From positions 1 through 39,395 of the forward strand of contig NZ_JNKU01000026.1 of assembly GCF_000702165.1 (NCBI RefSeq): 39,395 bases of DNA, written 5' to 3'. Position 1 is the first letter of the stretch. Every line of letters begins with the position of its first letter. Positions 27,235 through 35,276 of this stretch are shown piece by piece. The notes under the pieces are model-generated. The model did not search any database and was not told where the DNA came from. It saw nothing but the letters and a program-made list of their open reading frames with translations. This DNA is from Sharpea azabuensis DSM 18934. Its GTDB lineage: Bacteria; Bacillota_I; Bacilli_A; Erysipelotrichales; Coprobacillaceae. A program made the position numbers and the translations under genes.

Positions 27235-27260
27235 GCTATTATGCCAAATGACATAATAGC
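27235..27260 (-). terminator. Second terminator of rpsT
   Basis: Perfect 9-bp stem (27235-27243, 27252-27260), followed on the minus strand by seven T residues; it backs up the hairpin at 27270. Confidence 0.8.
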
Positions 27261-27269
27261 CAAAGAAAA

Positions 27270-27295
27270 AACTCTCTTGATTAGCCAAGAGAGTT
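27270..27295 (-). terminator. rpsT terminator overlapping its own stop codon
   Basis: Perfect 10-bp stem (27270-27279, 27286-27295) with a 6-base loop that contains the rpsT TAA; six T residues follow on the minus strand. The last codons of rpsT form one arm. Confidence 0.85.
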
Positions 27296-27544
27296 GATTT
27301 TTTTCTGTAATCTTGACTTCTGGTTAGAAGCATAATTCTTCTTGTGAAGACCTTTAGATACAGAAGAATCTAATTTGCTTGCGCATGAATTGTAAGCTTT
27401 GATAGCTTCTTCTTTATTACCAGCTTCAACTGCTGCTAAGACTTTTTTGATTTCAGTCTTTAATGCAGATTTAAAAGCAACATTCTTTGCATGTTTCTTA
27501 TAATCGTTTTTATATCTTTTGATCTGCTGTTTCATGTGTGCCAT
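27281..27544 (-). CDS. rpsT: 30S ribosomal protein S20
   Basis: S20 is a primary 16S rRNA-binding protein. The 87-residue, highly basic, all-helical sequence fits bS20 (AHMKQQIKRYKND, then SALKTEIKKVLAAV, ending LHKKNYASNQKSRLQKKINS). I start at the ATG at 27544 (MAHMKQ) because GAGGTGAG is spaced correctly and S20 normally starts MA; a longer start at 27553 overlaps the site. It has a strong promoter and two tandem terminators, so it is monocistronic. Confidence 0.95.
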   Translation of the reverse strand: MAHMKQQIKRYKNDYKKHAKNVAFKSALKTEIKKVLAAVEAGNKEEAIKAYNSCASKLDSSVSKGLHKKNYASNQKSRLQKKINSLG

Positions 27545-27580
27545 AGTTCTCACCTCATCCTTTCGTTCATTTGCCCACTC

Positions 27581-27609
27581 ATTCTAACAAAAAGCAATGC
27601 TAAATGCAA
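27581..27609 (-). promoter_or_regulatory. rpsT promoter
   Basis: On the minus strand TTGCAT (27609-27604), a 17-base spacer and TAGAAT (27586-27581). Confidence 0.7.
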
Positions 27610-27718
27610 TACTTTTTTTGATTGACCAATGATCGTGAAATTGAAGTTTGAAAAAATGTAATTTCTTTTGAGTAAAAAGTGAATTTCTAGCGAATACATA
27701 TATAGGAGCACTTTTCTT

Positions 27719-27748
27719 CCGCCTCCGATTTGTGGCGGGAAAGGAGGT
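27719..27748 (+). promoter_or_regulatory. 5' leader able to hide the ribosome-binding site of the 27755 ORF
   Basis: GCCTCC (27721-27726) can pair with the ribosome-binding site GGAGGT (27743-27748). Overlapping this, CCGCC (27719-27723) can pair with GGCGG (27734-27738). The two pairings exclude each other, so the leader could switch between hidden and open states. Confidence 0.5.
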
Positions 27749-27754
27749 GCTTGG

Positions 27755-27871
27755 ATGCAGGTTATCCTATGGCTCTTGAGAAGTGCAGTCGAGGCCGTCA
27801 TCAAGCTGATGGCAGAGAAGGCACTGGAGCTTGTCATCAGGCAACTCATAAAGGCTATAAAGCATGCCTGA
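27755..27871 (+). CDS. Small amphipathic peptide, 38 residues
   Basis: The ATG follows a near-perfect AAAGGAGGT with a 6-base gap. The product (MQVILWLLRSAVEAVIKLMA, then a similar second half ending IKAIKHA) has charged residues at 9, 13, 17, 21, 25, 29, 33 and 37, exactly every fourth position (R, E, K, E, E, R, K, H), with almost only hydrophobic residues between. That is an ideal amphipathic helix with slight net positive charge and no leader. The DNA is richer in G+C than its surroundings. A leader that can hide the ribosome site lies before it and a 13-bp hairpin after it. Possible identities are a type I toxin, a leaderless bacteriocin or lytic peptide, or a membrane-binding regulator. 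I do not recognise a family. Confidence 0.6.
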   Translation: MQVILWLLRSAVEAVIKLMAEKALELVIRQLIKAIKHA

Positions 27872-27882
27872 GCTAAGCCTCG

Positions 27883-28086
27883 TTAAAAGCTAGAAGGGAC
27901 AAGAGTAGCAGCTCTTGTCCCTTCGATTTGCTTGAATGCAGATCTCGCAAGCCCAATATAAGCTAAATTGTGAAGTCTGTCAATAAAATGAGTATATCTA
28001 ATCACATTTCCTGAACTGGAATAAAAATTTTCATTAACACTATAATGATGTGCATATTTTCTAACATTCTCGCAAGCATCAAGAAA
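27883..28086 (-). pseudogene. Orphan minus-strand reading frame without start codon
   Basis: A 67-codon frame lies between a TGA and a TAA, without ATG. It reads like real protein (FLDACENVRKYAHHYSVNEN, then YTHFIDRLHNLAYIGLARSA). The last residues fall in the 13-bp hairpin at 27893. It may be the 3' remnant of a lost gene terminated by that hairpin. I do not recognise the family, and chance cannot be excluded. Confidence 0.35.
27893..27924. terminator. Strong 13-bp hairpin after the peptide gene
   Basis: Perfect stem GAAGGGACAAGAG/CTCTTGTCCCTTC (27893-27905, 27912-27924) with a 6-base loop. Few T residues follow on either strand (GATTTG on plus, TAGCTTTT on minus), so it may be a terminator or a stabilising RNA structure. 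Confidence 0.65.
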
Positions 28087-28218
28087 TCAAGATGAAATGG
28101 TGATAATATGAAAATGTTTTGAATTTGAAATGAAAATGAGGCTATTTTTTAAGTAAAGTATTGATGACAATATTTTTGTGAGTTGTCGAAAAGACATGGA
28201 ATATTTGCATGTATCATG

Positions 28219-28224
28219 TATAAT
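28219..28224 (+). promoter_or_regulatory. -10 box of the glgB operon
   Basis: Consensus TATAAT 30 bases before the glgB start; the best -35 (TGGAAT, 16 bases upstream) is weak, suggesting a need for an activator. The 28087-28218 stretch holds nothing else that I can identify. Confidence 0.5.
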
Positions 28225-28253
28225 GAAGGTAAATGAAAGGAGTTACATTTTTT

Positions 28254-30398
28254 ATGTTAGATAACTTTTTAATTCAATTATTCCATGAAGGAAAATGCAT
28301 GGAAGCTTATAAGGTGTTTGGTGCACATCCTGAAGAATATAATGGGGAGAAGGGTGTGCGTTTTACTGTTTATGCACCACATGCAAGAAGCGTCCAGGTT
28401 GTTGGGGATTTCAACCTTTGGGATGGCAAGCTAGACTATATGGAGAGATATACGGATGGTGGTATTTTCACAAAATTCATTCCTAATGTCCAGGAATTCC
28501 AAGTTTATAAATATCGTATTGAAACATCATCTGGAGCACTTATAGATAAGGCTGATCCATATGCATTCTTTAGTGAAATGAGACCTGGTACAGGTAGCAA
28601 GTATTTTGATTTAGCTGGATATGAGTGGACTGATGCGAAATGGATGAAAAATCGTGATAAGAACTTCCATAAGCCACTCTCAATTTATGAAGCAAACTTA
28701 GGTAGCTGGAAGTTAAAGAAAGAATTTACCGATACAGAAGATGGCGAATTCTATTCTTATGAAGAACTTATAGATCAGATCATTCCATATGCCGTTGATC
28801 ATGGCTTTACACATCTTGAACTTATGCCATTAAATGAATTCCCATTTGATGGATCATGGGGTTATCAAGCAACTGGTTATTTCTCAGCTACAAGTCGTTA
28901 TGGACATCCAAAACAGCTGATGGCTTTTGTTGATGCAGCGCATGAAGCAGGGCTTGGTGTCATTATGGATATGGTTTTAGCGCACTTCGTTAAAGATGGT
29001 CATGGTTTACATATGTTTGATGGTGGCTGTGTTTATGAATATGATGATATTAATAGAAGATATTCTGAATGGGATTCTGTCTATTTTGATTGTGGTAAAG
29101 AAGAAGTACGTTCGTTCTTAATGTCTGCCGTTGATTTCTGGGCTGATATTTATCATGTTGATGGTTTCCGTTTTGATGCTGTCAGCAATATGCTTTATTG
29201 GAAGGGCAATAAATTCATTGGCCAGAATGATGGTGCCATTGAATTCTTAAAGCGCCTCAACAGCAATATGACAGAGAAATTCCCTGGTGTTATGATGATT
29301 GCCGAAGATTCAACAGATTTCCCATATGTCACTAAGAGTGTTGCTGATGGTGGTGTTGGCTTTGACTATAAGTGGGATATGGGCTGGATGAATGATACCT
29401 TAAGATATTTCAAAGAAGATCCAGTTTATCGTCAGTATGATCATAATTTATTAACATTCTCAATGATGTATTTCTATACTGAAAACTTTATCTTACCATT
29501 CTCACATGATGAAGTTGTTCATTCAAAAGGTACAATCCTCGATAAGATGTGGGGCAACAATGATCAGAAGTTTGCACAAGTTAAATCGCTTTATACATAT
29601 ATGTTTACACATCCAGGTAAGAAGCTTAACTTCATGGGGAATGAATTAGCTGAATATAAAGAATGGGATGAAAGAAAGGCTTTAGGCTGGAGTATCTTGA
29701 AATACCCACAGCATGATAGCTTCAATAAATTCTTTAGAGATTTAAATAAGCTTTATACAACTCATGATGCTTTCTATGATGACTATAATCCTGACTCATT
29801 TAGATGGTTAGTTGTTGATGATAATAGTCAGTCAGTATTTGCTTATGCAAGAATGAATCCAGATGGAGGATGCTTAGTCTTTGTTGGTAACTTCATTGGT
29901 AATCAGCATGAAGAATATACTGTACCTGTTCCTTTTGCTGGTAGCTATAAGGAAGTATTAAATACTGATGCAGCTGAATATACTGGCTCTAACTATGTCA
30001 ATAGTCGTGCAATTCGTTCAAAGAAGGGCAAAGTTCTCAATGAAGAAAACTATATTAAAGTTAAATTAGCACCATTAGCATCATGCGTATTTGAATATCA
30101 TGGTGAAGAAACACTTAATAGTGTACGTAAAGCAAAAGCAGAAGCTGAAGAAAAAGCAAGAAAAGAAGCTGAAGCAAAAGCTAAAAAAGAAGCTGAAGAT
30201 CAGGCAAAAGCAGAAGCTGAGGCTAAAAAAGCTGAAGAAAAGAAAACAACAGTTAAAAAAGAAGTGCAAGCCAAAACAAAAAGTGATACAGTGAAGAAGT
30301 CTACTAAGGCTGCCCCTGCAAAGAAAACCGCCACAAAAAAGGCTGCAGAAAAGGCTCCAAAAAAAGCAAGTAAGACAAAGAAAAAAACTACAAACTAA
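28254..30398 (+). CDS. glgB: 1,4-alpha-glucan branching enzyme with lysine-rich C-terminal tail
   Basis: GlgB makes alpha-1,6 branches in glycogen. The start at 28254 (MLDNFLIQLF) is chosen because the AAAGGAG site lies inside the longer frame that begins at 28233. Domains: N-terminal CBM48 (about 25-110, VRFTVYAPHARSVQVVGDFN), GH13 barrel with nucleophile Asp308 (GFRFDAV), acid/base Glu351 (IAEDST) and Asp419 (FSHDEVVHSKG), and a beta-sandwich ending near residue 615 (LASCVFEYHG). It then has an unusual tail of about 97 residues: first a Glu/Ala/Lys coiled-coil-like part (AEAEEKARKEAEAKAKKEAE), then a Lys/Ala/Pro/Thr part like histone H1 or AlgP (KKSTKAAPAKKTATKKAAEK). The rest of the enzyme is of normal length. 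First gene of glgB-glgP. Confidence 0.95.
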   Translation: MLDNFLIQLFHEGKCMEAYKVFGAHPEEYNGEKGVRFTVYAPHARSVQVVGDFNLWDGKLDYMERYTDGGIFTKFIPNVQEFQVYKYRIETSSGALIDKADPYAFFSEMRPGTGSKYFDLAGYEWTDAKWMKNRDKNFHKPLSIYEANLGSWKLKKEFTDTEDGEFYSYEELIDQIIPYAVDHGFTHLELMPLNEFPFDGSWGYQATGYFSATSRYGHPKQLMAFVDAAHEAGLGVIMDMVLAHFVKDGHGLHMFDGGCVYEYDDINRRYSEWDSVYFDCGKEEVRSFLMSAVDFWADIYHVDGFRFDAVSNMLYWKGNKFIGQNDGAIEFLKRLNSNMTEKFPGVMMIAEDSTDFPYVTKSVADGGVGFDYKWDMGWMNDTLRYFKEDPVYRQYDHNLLTFSMMYFYTENFILPFSHDEVVHSKGTILDKMWGNNDQKFAQVKSLYTYMFTHPGKKLNFMGNELAEYKEWDERKALGWSILKYPQHDSFNKFFRDLNKLYTTHDAFYDDYNPDSFRWLVVDDNSQSVFAYARMNPDGGCLVFVGNFIGNQHEEYTVPVPFAGSYKEVLNTDAAEYTGSNYVNSRAIRSKKGKVLNEENYIKVKLAPLASCVFEYHGEETLNSVRKAKAEAEEKARKEAEAKAKKEAEDQAKAEAEAKKAEEKKTTVKKEVQAKTKSDTVKKSTKAAPAKKTATKKAAEKAPKKASKTKKKTTN

Positions 30399-30422
30399 CT
30401 TAATTTGGGGGAAATTTGCTAA

Positions 30423-32822
30423 ATGTTTAAAACAAAAGAAGAATTTAAGTATGAGTTCTCTAAGCGAATCATTGAAACATATGGTCGTACTGTAGAAGAA
30501 TCTCATATTACTGAAAAGTTCATGATTCTTGAAAACATGGTTCGTGATTATGCTTCAGTCAACTGGGCTATGACTAAAATGAGTGTTCAGCAACATGAAC
30601 AAAAACAGGTTCATTATTTTTCAATGGAATTCTTAATGGGGCGTTTATTAGTCAATAACATGATGAACCTTGGAATTTATGATATTGCCAAGGAAGGTTT
30701 AGCTGACTATGGCATTAATATCCATGAACTTGAAGAACTTGAATCAGATGCTGGTTTAGGTAATGGTGGTTTAGGCCGTCTTGCAGCATGTTTTATGGAC
30801 TCACTTGCATCACTCTCTTATCCTGCTTTTGGACATACAATCCGTTATACATATGGCTTCTTTGAACAGAAGATTGAAGATGGATATCAGGTTGAAGTAC
30901 CAGATCAGTGGTTAAGACTTGGCAATGCCTGGGAAGTTCGTAAACCAAAGCATCAGTGTGATGTTAAATTCTTTGGTCATGTTGTATGGAATGGTGACAA
31001 ACAAAAATGGGAGCATGTTGATGCTGAATTAGTACGTGCTGTGCCATATGATGTCCCAATCGTTGGTGCTGATACAAAAGTTACGAATACATTAAGACTA
31101 TGGAAGTCAGAACCAGCTGATGATATCCCAAGAAATAAAGATTTCCGTCAGTATACACAGGAAGTTAATGATATCACACAGACACTTTATCCAGATGATT
31201 CAACACCAGCTGGTAAGATGTTACGTTTAAAACAGCAATACTTCTTTGTAGCTGCTGGCTTGAATTCAATTGTGCGTGCACACTTAAGAGTTTATCCAGA
31301 TTTACATAATTTTGCGGATAAGAATGTTATTCAGTTAAATGATACCCATCCAGTTCTTGTTATTCCTGAATTAATGAGAATCCTGATTGATGATTATGAA
31401 TTTGAATGGGATGAAGCATGGGATATTGTTACACATACATGTGCTTATACAAACCATACAATCTTAGCTGAAGCATTGGAAAAATGGCCAATCGAAATGA
31501 TGAAAAATCTTTTACCACGTATCTATCAGATCATCGAAGAAATTCATCGTCGTTTCATCGGTTATGTAAAGATTGCTTCTAATGGTGATGAACAATTATT
31601 GAATCGTGTCATGATCTTACGTGATGGTCAGGTCCATATGGCTAGACTGGCAATTGCTGGATCATTCTCTGTTAATGGGGTTGCCGCACTTCATACAGAT
31701 ATCTTAAAGAATCGTGAAATGCAGGATTTCGATCGCATTTTCCCAGGTAAATTCAACAACAAGACAAATGGTGTAACACATCGTCGTTGGCTTGCTTACT
31801 GTAACCCACAGTTAGCTGACTTATTACATGAAGCTATTGGGGATAGCTGGATTAAACATCCAGATGACTTAGAGAAACTTAAGAAGTTTGCTGATGATTC
31901 CATTATTCGCTCTAAGTTCCTCAATGTGAAATATCAGCGTAAAGAAGATCTTGCAAGATATATCAAGGAACATAATGGTATTGAAGTAGATGTTAATTCT
32001 ATCTTTGATATCCAGGTTAAGAGATTACATGCTTATAAACGTCAGTTATTAAATATCATGCATGTTATTTACTTATATCAGCGTATGAAGGAAGATCCAA
32101 GTTTTAGAATCTATCCACATACATATATCTTCGGGGCTAAGGCTGCACCATCATACTACTTCGCAAAGAAAGTTATTAAATTGATTAATGCTGTTGCTGA
32201 TGTTGTGAACAACGACCCTGTAACAAATCAGTACTTAAAGGTTGTTTTCATTGAAAACTATGGTGTTACAATTGCTGAACATATTATTCCTGCTGCCGAT
32301 GTCTCTGAACAGATTTCGACAGCTGGTAAAGAAGCATCAGGTACTTCAAATATGAAATTCATGATGAATGGGGCCGTTACACTAGGTACATTGGATGGTG
32401 CCAATGTTGAAATTGCTGAACGTGTTGGAGATGAAAACTGCGTCATCTTCGGTATGAAGGTTGAAGATATTAATAAATTGAAAGCTGATAATAGTTATCA
32501 TGCTTGGGATTATTACAATAATGACTTTAGAATCAAGAAGGTTGTTGATTCATTAACAGATGGCACATTTGCTTCTAGTCGTGAAGAATTTAAATTAATC
32601 TTTGATGAATTAATGAGCCATAATGATGAATATTATCTCTTAGTAGACTTCGATAGCTATGTCAAAGCACAGGAAAAGATTAATGAACTCTATAAAGATA
32701 GAGATAACTGGGCTAAGATGTGCATTATGAATATCGCTATGAGTGGTTATTTCTCAAGTGATCGTACAATCGAAGACTATGTGAAAGATATTTGGCACTT
32801 AGAAAGGGTAGCAAATAAGTAA
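30423..32822 (+). CDS. glgP: Glycogen/starch phosphorylase
   Basis: GlgP removes glucose-1-phosphate from non-reducing ends of alpha-1,4-glucan. It is 799 residues, family GT35. Signatures are YFSMEFLMGRLLVNNM, ESDAGLGNGGLGRLAACFMD, the LNDTHPVLVIPELMR block, and the PLP-binding EASGTSNMKFMMNG with Lys645 forming the Schiff base. It lies 24 bases after glgB, preceded by GGGGGA, and its stop overlaps the next ATG by one base, so the three genes form one transcript. Confidence 0.97.
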   Translation: MFKTKEEFKYEFSKRIIETYGRTVEESHITEKFMILENMVRDYASVNWAMTKMSVQQHEQKQVHYFSMEFLMGRLLVNNMMNLGIYDIAKEGLADYGINIHELEELESDAGLGNGGLGRLAACFMDSLASLSYPAFGHTIRYTYGFFEQKIEDGYQVEVPDQWLRLGNAWEVRKPKHQCDVKFFGHVVWNGDKQKWEHVDAELVRAVPYDVPIVGADTKVTNTLRLWKSEPADDIPRNKDFRQYTQEVNDITQTLYPDDSTPAGKMLRLKQQYFFVAAGLNSIVRAHLRVYPDLHNFADKNVIQLNDTHPVLVIPELMRILIDDYEFEWDEAWDIVTHTCAYTNHTILAEALEKWPIEMMKNLLPRIYQIIEEIHRRFIGYVKIASNGDEQLLNRVMILRDGQVHMARLAIAGSFSVNGVAALHTDILKNREMQDFDRIFPGKFNNKTNGVTHRRWLAYCNPQLADLLHEAIGDSWIKHPDDLEKLKKFADDSIIRSKFLNVKYQRKEDLARYIKEHNGIEVDVNSIFDIQVKRLHAYKRQLLNIMHVIYLYQRMKEDPSFRIYPHTYIFGAKAAPSYYFAKKVIKLINAVADVVNNDPVTNQYLKVVFIENYGVTIAEHIIPAADVSEQISTAGKEASGTSNMKFMMNGAVTLGTLDGANVEIAERVGDENCVIFGMKVEDINKLKADNSYHAWDYYNNDFRIKKVVDSLTDGTFASSREEFKLIFDELMSHNDEYYLLVDFDSYVKAQEKINELYKDRDNWAKMCIMNIAMSGYFSSDRTIEDYVKDIWHLERVANK

Positions 32823-33085
32823 TGGATTTTACAAATGAACCAATCACAATTGTTGATGAATCAGGTGCAGAAAAGGAAGTTAGCTTAATTTTCTCCTATA
32901 CTGATGAAGAAACAGGCCGTGAATACATGTTATTTGGTGATGATGGTGAAGATGATGTCAATGTATTTGTATTCTATCGTGATCCAGATACACCAGAAGA
33001 TGAACTTGAAGAAATTGAAACAGATGAAGAGTATGAACGTGTAACAGAAGTACTCGATGCCTTGTTGAGTAATCAAGAAGTCTAA
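32822..33085 (+). CDS. DUF1292 family protein
   Basis: A small, very acidic 87-residue protein of the DUF1292 (YrzB) family, typical of Bacillota. The core is EVSLIFSYTDEETGREYMLF, then VFVFYRDP and an acidic helical end. Its function is unknown. The ATG overlaps the glgP stop, and a terminator follows, so it closes the glgB-glgP transcript. Members usually sit in other contexts (near ruvX/alaS), so this placement is unusual. Confidence 0.85.
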   Translation: MDFTNEPITIVDESGAEKEVSLIFSYTDEETGREYMLFGDDGEDDVNVFVFYRDPDTPEDELEEIETDEEYERVTEVLDALLSNQEV

Positions 33086-33089
33086 TTGA

Positions 33090-33113
33090 AAGACCTGCCA
33101 ATGCAGGTCTTTT
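33090..33113 (+). terminator. Terminator of glgB-glgP-DUF1292
   Basis: Perfect 9-bp stem AAGACCTGC/GCAGGTCTT (33090-33098, 33103-33111) with a CAAT loop; the T run is short. Confidence 0.75.
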
Positions 33114-33125
33114 CATGCATTCAAG

Positions 33126-33153
33126 TTGTATCTCGAATAAATTATGATAGAAT
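33126..33153 (+). promoter_or_regulatory. Pullulanase promoter
   Basis: TTGTAT (33126-33131), 16 bases, TAGAAT (33148-33153) with an extended TG; 27 bases before the start codon. Confidence 0.6.
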
Positions 33154-33180
33154 AAGAAAATGTGAAAGGGGCGTTTTGTA

Positions 33181-35268
33181 ATGCAGAGACAATCAATTAG
33201 AATGTATGCCGAGGCGATTGCCTTTGATGTCGTTAAGGTCTACCTTTCTAAAGGCTACTATAATGGAATCTCACCAAAATTTTATATAAAAGATACACTC
33301 ACTACAGAACAAAAGCTGCTTCATGGTGATATGGGACAGGAAGAAAATGGCTTTAATACCTATTTGCTTCATGCCTCTGTCATCTTAGGAAGAAGTTATG
33401 TCATTTCTGATGCTTATGGACTAACTTGTTATGTTGATTTCTCACCAATTGCTCTGACTAAAGAGTTTGATGATCTCTTTTATTATGATGGAGATGATCT
33501 AGGTGCCCATTACACACCAGGAGTAACAACCTTTAAAGTCTGGTCACCACTTTCTACAGAAGTGACATTGAAAGTCTTTCGTAATGGGACAACACTCTTT
33601 TTCCCAATGAAGCGAGAAGAAAAAGGTGTCTACAGTGCTAAAGTATTTAAAGATTTAGATAACTGGAATTATCTCTATGAAATTAAGATGAATGAAGATT
33701 CAGTAGAAAGCTGTGATCCTTATGCCTATGCTTCTACCGCAAATATGGCTTCTTCAGTTGTCATTGATCTCAATAAGGTTAAACCAAAGAAATATCCTTT
33801 AAAGGCTGTTGAACATTACACTGATGCCATCATTTATGAAGTTGGCGTACGTGATTTCTCAATGGATGGCTATGGCGGATTGCGTCATAAAGGCAAGTTT
33901 CTCGCTTTTTCAGAAACAGGTAATAAAACCGTCATGGGACATTCAACAGGTGTAGATTATCTTGAAAAACTTGGTATTACACATGTCCAGTTAATGCCAA
34001 TTAATGACTTTGCGACAGTCGATGAGGATCACCCTTATGATCTCTATAACTGGGGCTATGATCCAGCTCAATACAATGTCACAGAAGGCAGTTATGTCAC
34101 TTTGCCTAATGATGGCTATCGCCGCATTCGTGAATGCCAGGAAATGATTGATAATCTTCATCGCCACCGTATGCGTGTTATTATTGATGTTGTCTATAAT
34201 CATATGCATGATGTCAATAAGAATACATTGGAAAAGACATGCCCATATTATTTCTTTAGAAGGGATGAAAATGGTAATCTTTCTAATGGCTCATGGTGTG
34301 GTAATGACTTAAATAGTAAAGGCAAGATGTGCCGTAAATATATTCTTGATACCCTTAAGCGCTGGCAAGTATTATATGGTGCAGATGGCTTTAGAATGGA
34401 TTTAATGGGGATTGTCGATATTGAAACAGTCAATATGATTCTTGCACAGGGAAAGAAGATTGACCCAAGTTTCATGCTTTATGGTGAAGGCTGGAATATG
34501 GGTACGGCTATTCCTGAGAATGAACGTACAACGATAGAAAACAACCACCAGACACCAGGAGTAGGTTTCTTTAATGATCATTTTAGAGACACTCTTCGTG
34601 GTAATAACCAGATTGAAACAAAAGGTTATGTTTCTGGGGATACATATAAGACAAATGAAGCCATTATCTGTATGGCTGATTATCAGAAATTCTACTCAAT
34701 TGAACAGAATCTTAATTATATTGAATGTCATGATAATGCGACCATGTATGATAAGATCAATGTTTCAAATGTGGAAGAAAATGATCTTTGTAAGGAAAGA
34801 CGCTGCTTGATGGGGATTGGCATGACGATATTCGCCCAGGGTATTCCTTTCTTGCATGCTGGTCAGGAATTCTTCGATACAAAGCAGGGTAATAATAACT
34901 CCTATAATGCTGGTGACATGGTGAACCAGTTAGACTGGGGTCGTCGTGATCGCTATATTGAAGTGACAAAGGATGTAGCTTTGTTTATTAAGTTAAGAAA
35001 AAACAATAAGTGCTTTAGAATGTTTGATTATGATGATATGCGTGCACATCTTGAAATCAACAATCTGAATCATCGCATGATTGAATATCATGTCTGGCAG
35101 GATGAAGGGGAGTATCGTGACTTCCGCATTTATTTCAATCCTTCTTATGACAAGATTGATGTTGAGATTGATGATGATTATAAAGTGCTCTATTGCATGG
35201 AAAATGAAAGTATTGTCAATCGTCATATGACCGTTACAGGTGTATCTATGGTGATTTGTGCAAGATAG
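33181..35268 (+). CDS. pulA: Type I pullulanase (glycogen debranching)
   Basis: This GH13 enzyme splits alpha-1,6 branches of glycogen limit dextrins. It is 695 residues. An N-terminal region and a CBM48 (about 110-185, TTFKVWSPLSTEVTLKVF) precede the barrel with the type I pullulanase signature YNWGYDP (289-295), nucleophile Asp407 (GFRMDLMG), acid/base Glu436 (YGEGWNM) and the CHDN segment. No signal peptide is present, so it is cytoplasmic and fits with GlgP in glycogen breakdown rather than extracellular starch use. It has its own promoter after the terminator. The stop is eight bases before pth. Confidence 0.95.
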   Translation: MQRQSIRMYAEAIAFDVVKVYLSKGYYNGISPKFYIKDTLTTEQKLLHGDMGQEENGFNTYLLHASVILGRSYVISDAYGLTCYVDFSPIALTKEFDDLFYYDGDDLGAHYTPGVTTFKVWSPLSTEVTLKVFRNGTTLFFPMKREEKGVYSAKVFKDLDNWNYLYEIKMNEDSVESCDPYAYASTANMASSVVIDLNKVKPKKYPLKAVEHYTDAIIYEVGVRDFSMDGYGGLRHKGKFLAFSETGNKTVMGHSTGVDYLEKLGITHVQLMPINDFATVDEDHPYDLYNWGYDPAQYNVTEGSYVTLPNDGYRRIRECQEMIDNLHRHRMRVIIDVVYNHMHDVNKNTLEKTCPYYFFRRDENGNLSNGSWCGNDLNSKGKMCRKYILDTLKRWQVLYGADGFRMDLMGIVDIETVNMILAQGKKIDPSFMLYGEGWNMGTAIPENERTTIENNHQTPGVGFFNDHFRDTLRGNNQIETKGYVSGDTYKTNEAIICMADYQKFYSIEQNLNYIECHDNATMYDKINVSNVEENDLCKERRCLMGIGMTIFAQGIPFLHAGQEFFDTKQGNNNSYNAGDMVNQLDWGRRDRYIEVTKDVALFIKLRKNNKCFRMFDYDDMRAHLEINNLNHRMIEYHVWQDEGEYRDFRIYFNPSYDKIDVEIDDDYKVLYCMENESIVNRHMTVTGVSMVICAR

Positions 35269-35276
35269 AGGATGAT

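Noticed and set aside
27550-27849. 99-codon minus-strand frame covering the rpsT promoter and the peptide gene
   Set aside because: It overlaps a good promoter, has no ribosome site and reads across the structured leader; the plus-strand peptide frame has better signals.
30081-30506. 141-codon minus-strand frame rich in Phe, Cys and Ser
   Set aside because: It is the complement of the lysine-rich GlgB tail; its composition is a by-product of that repeat.
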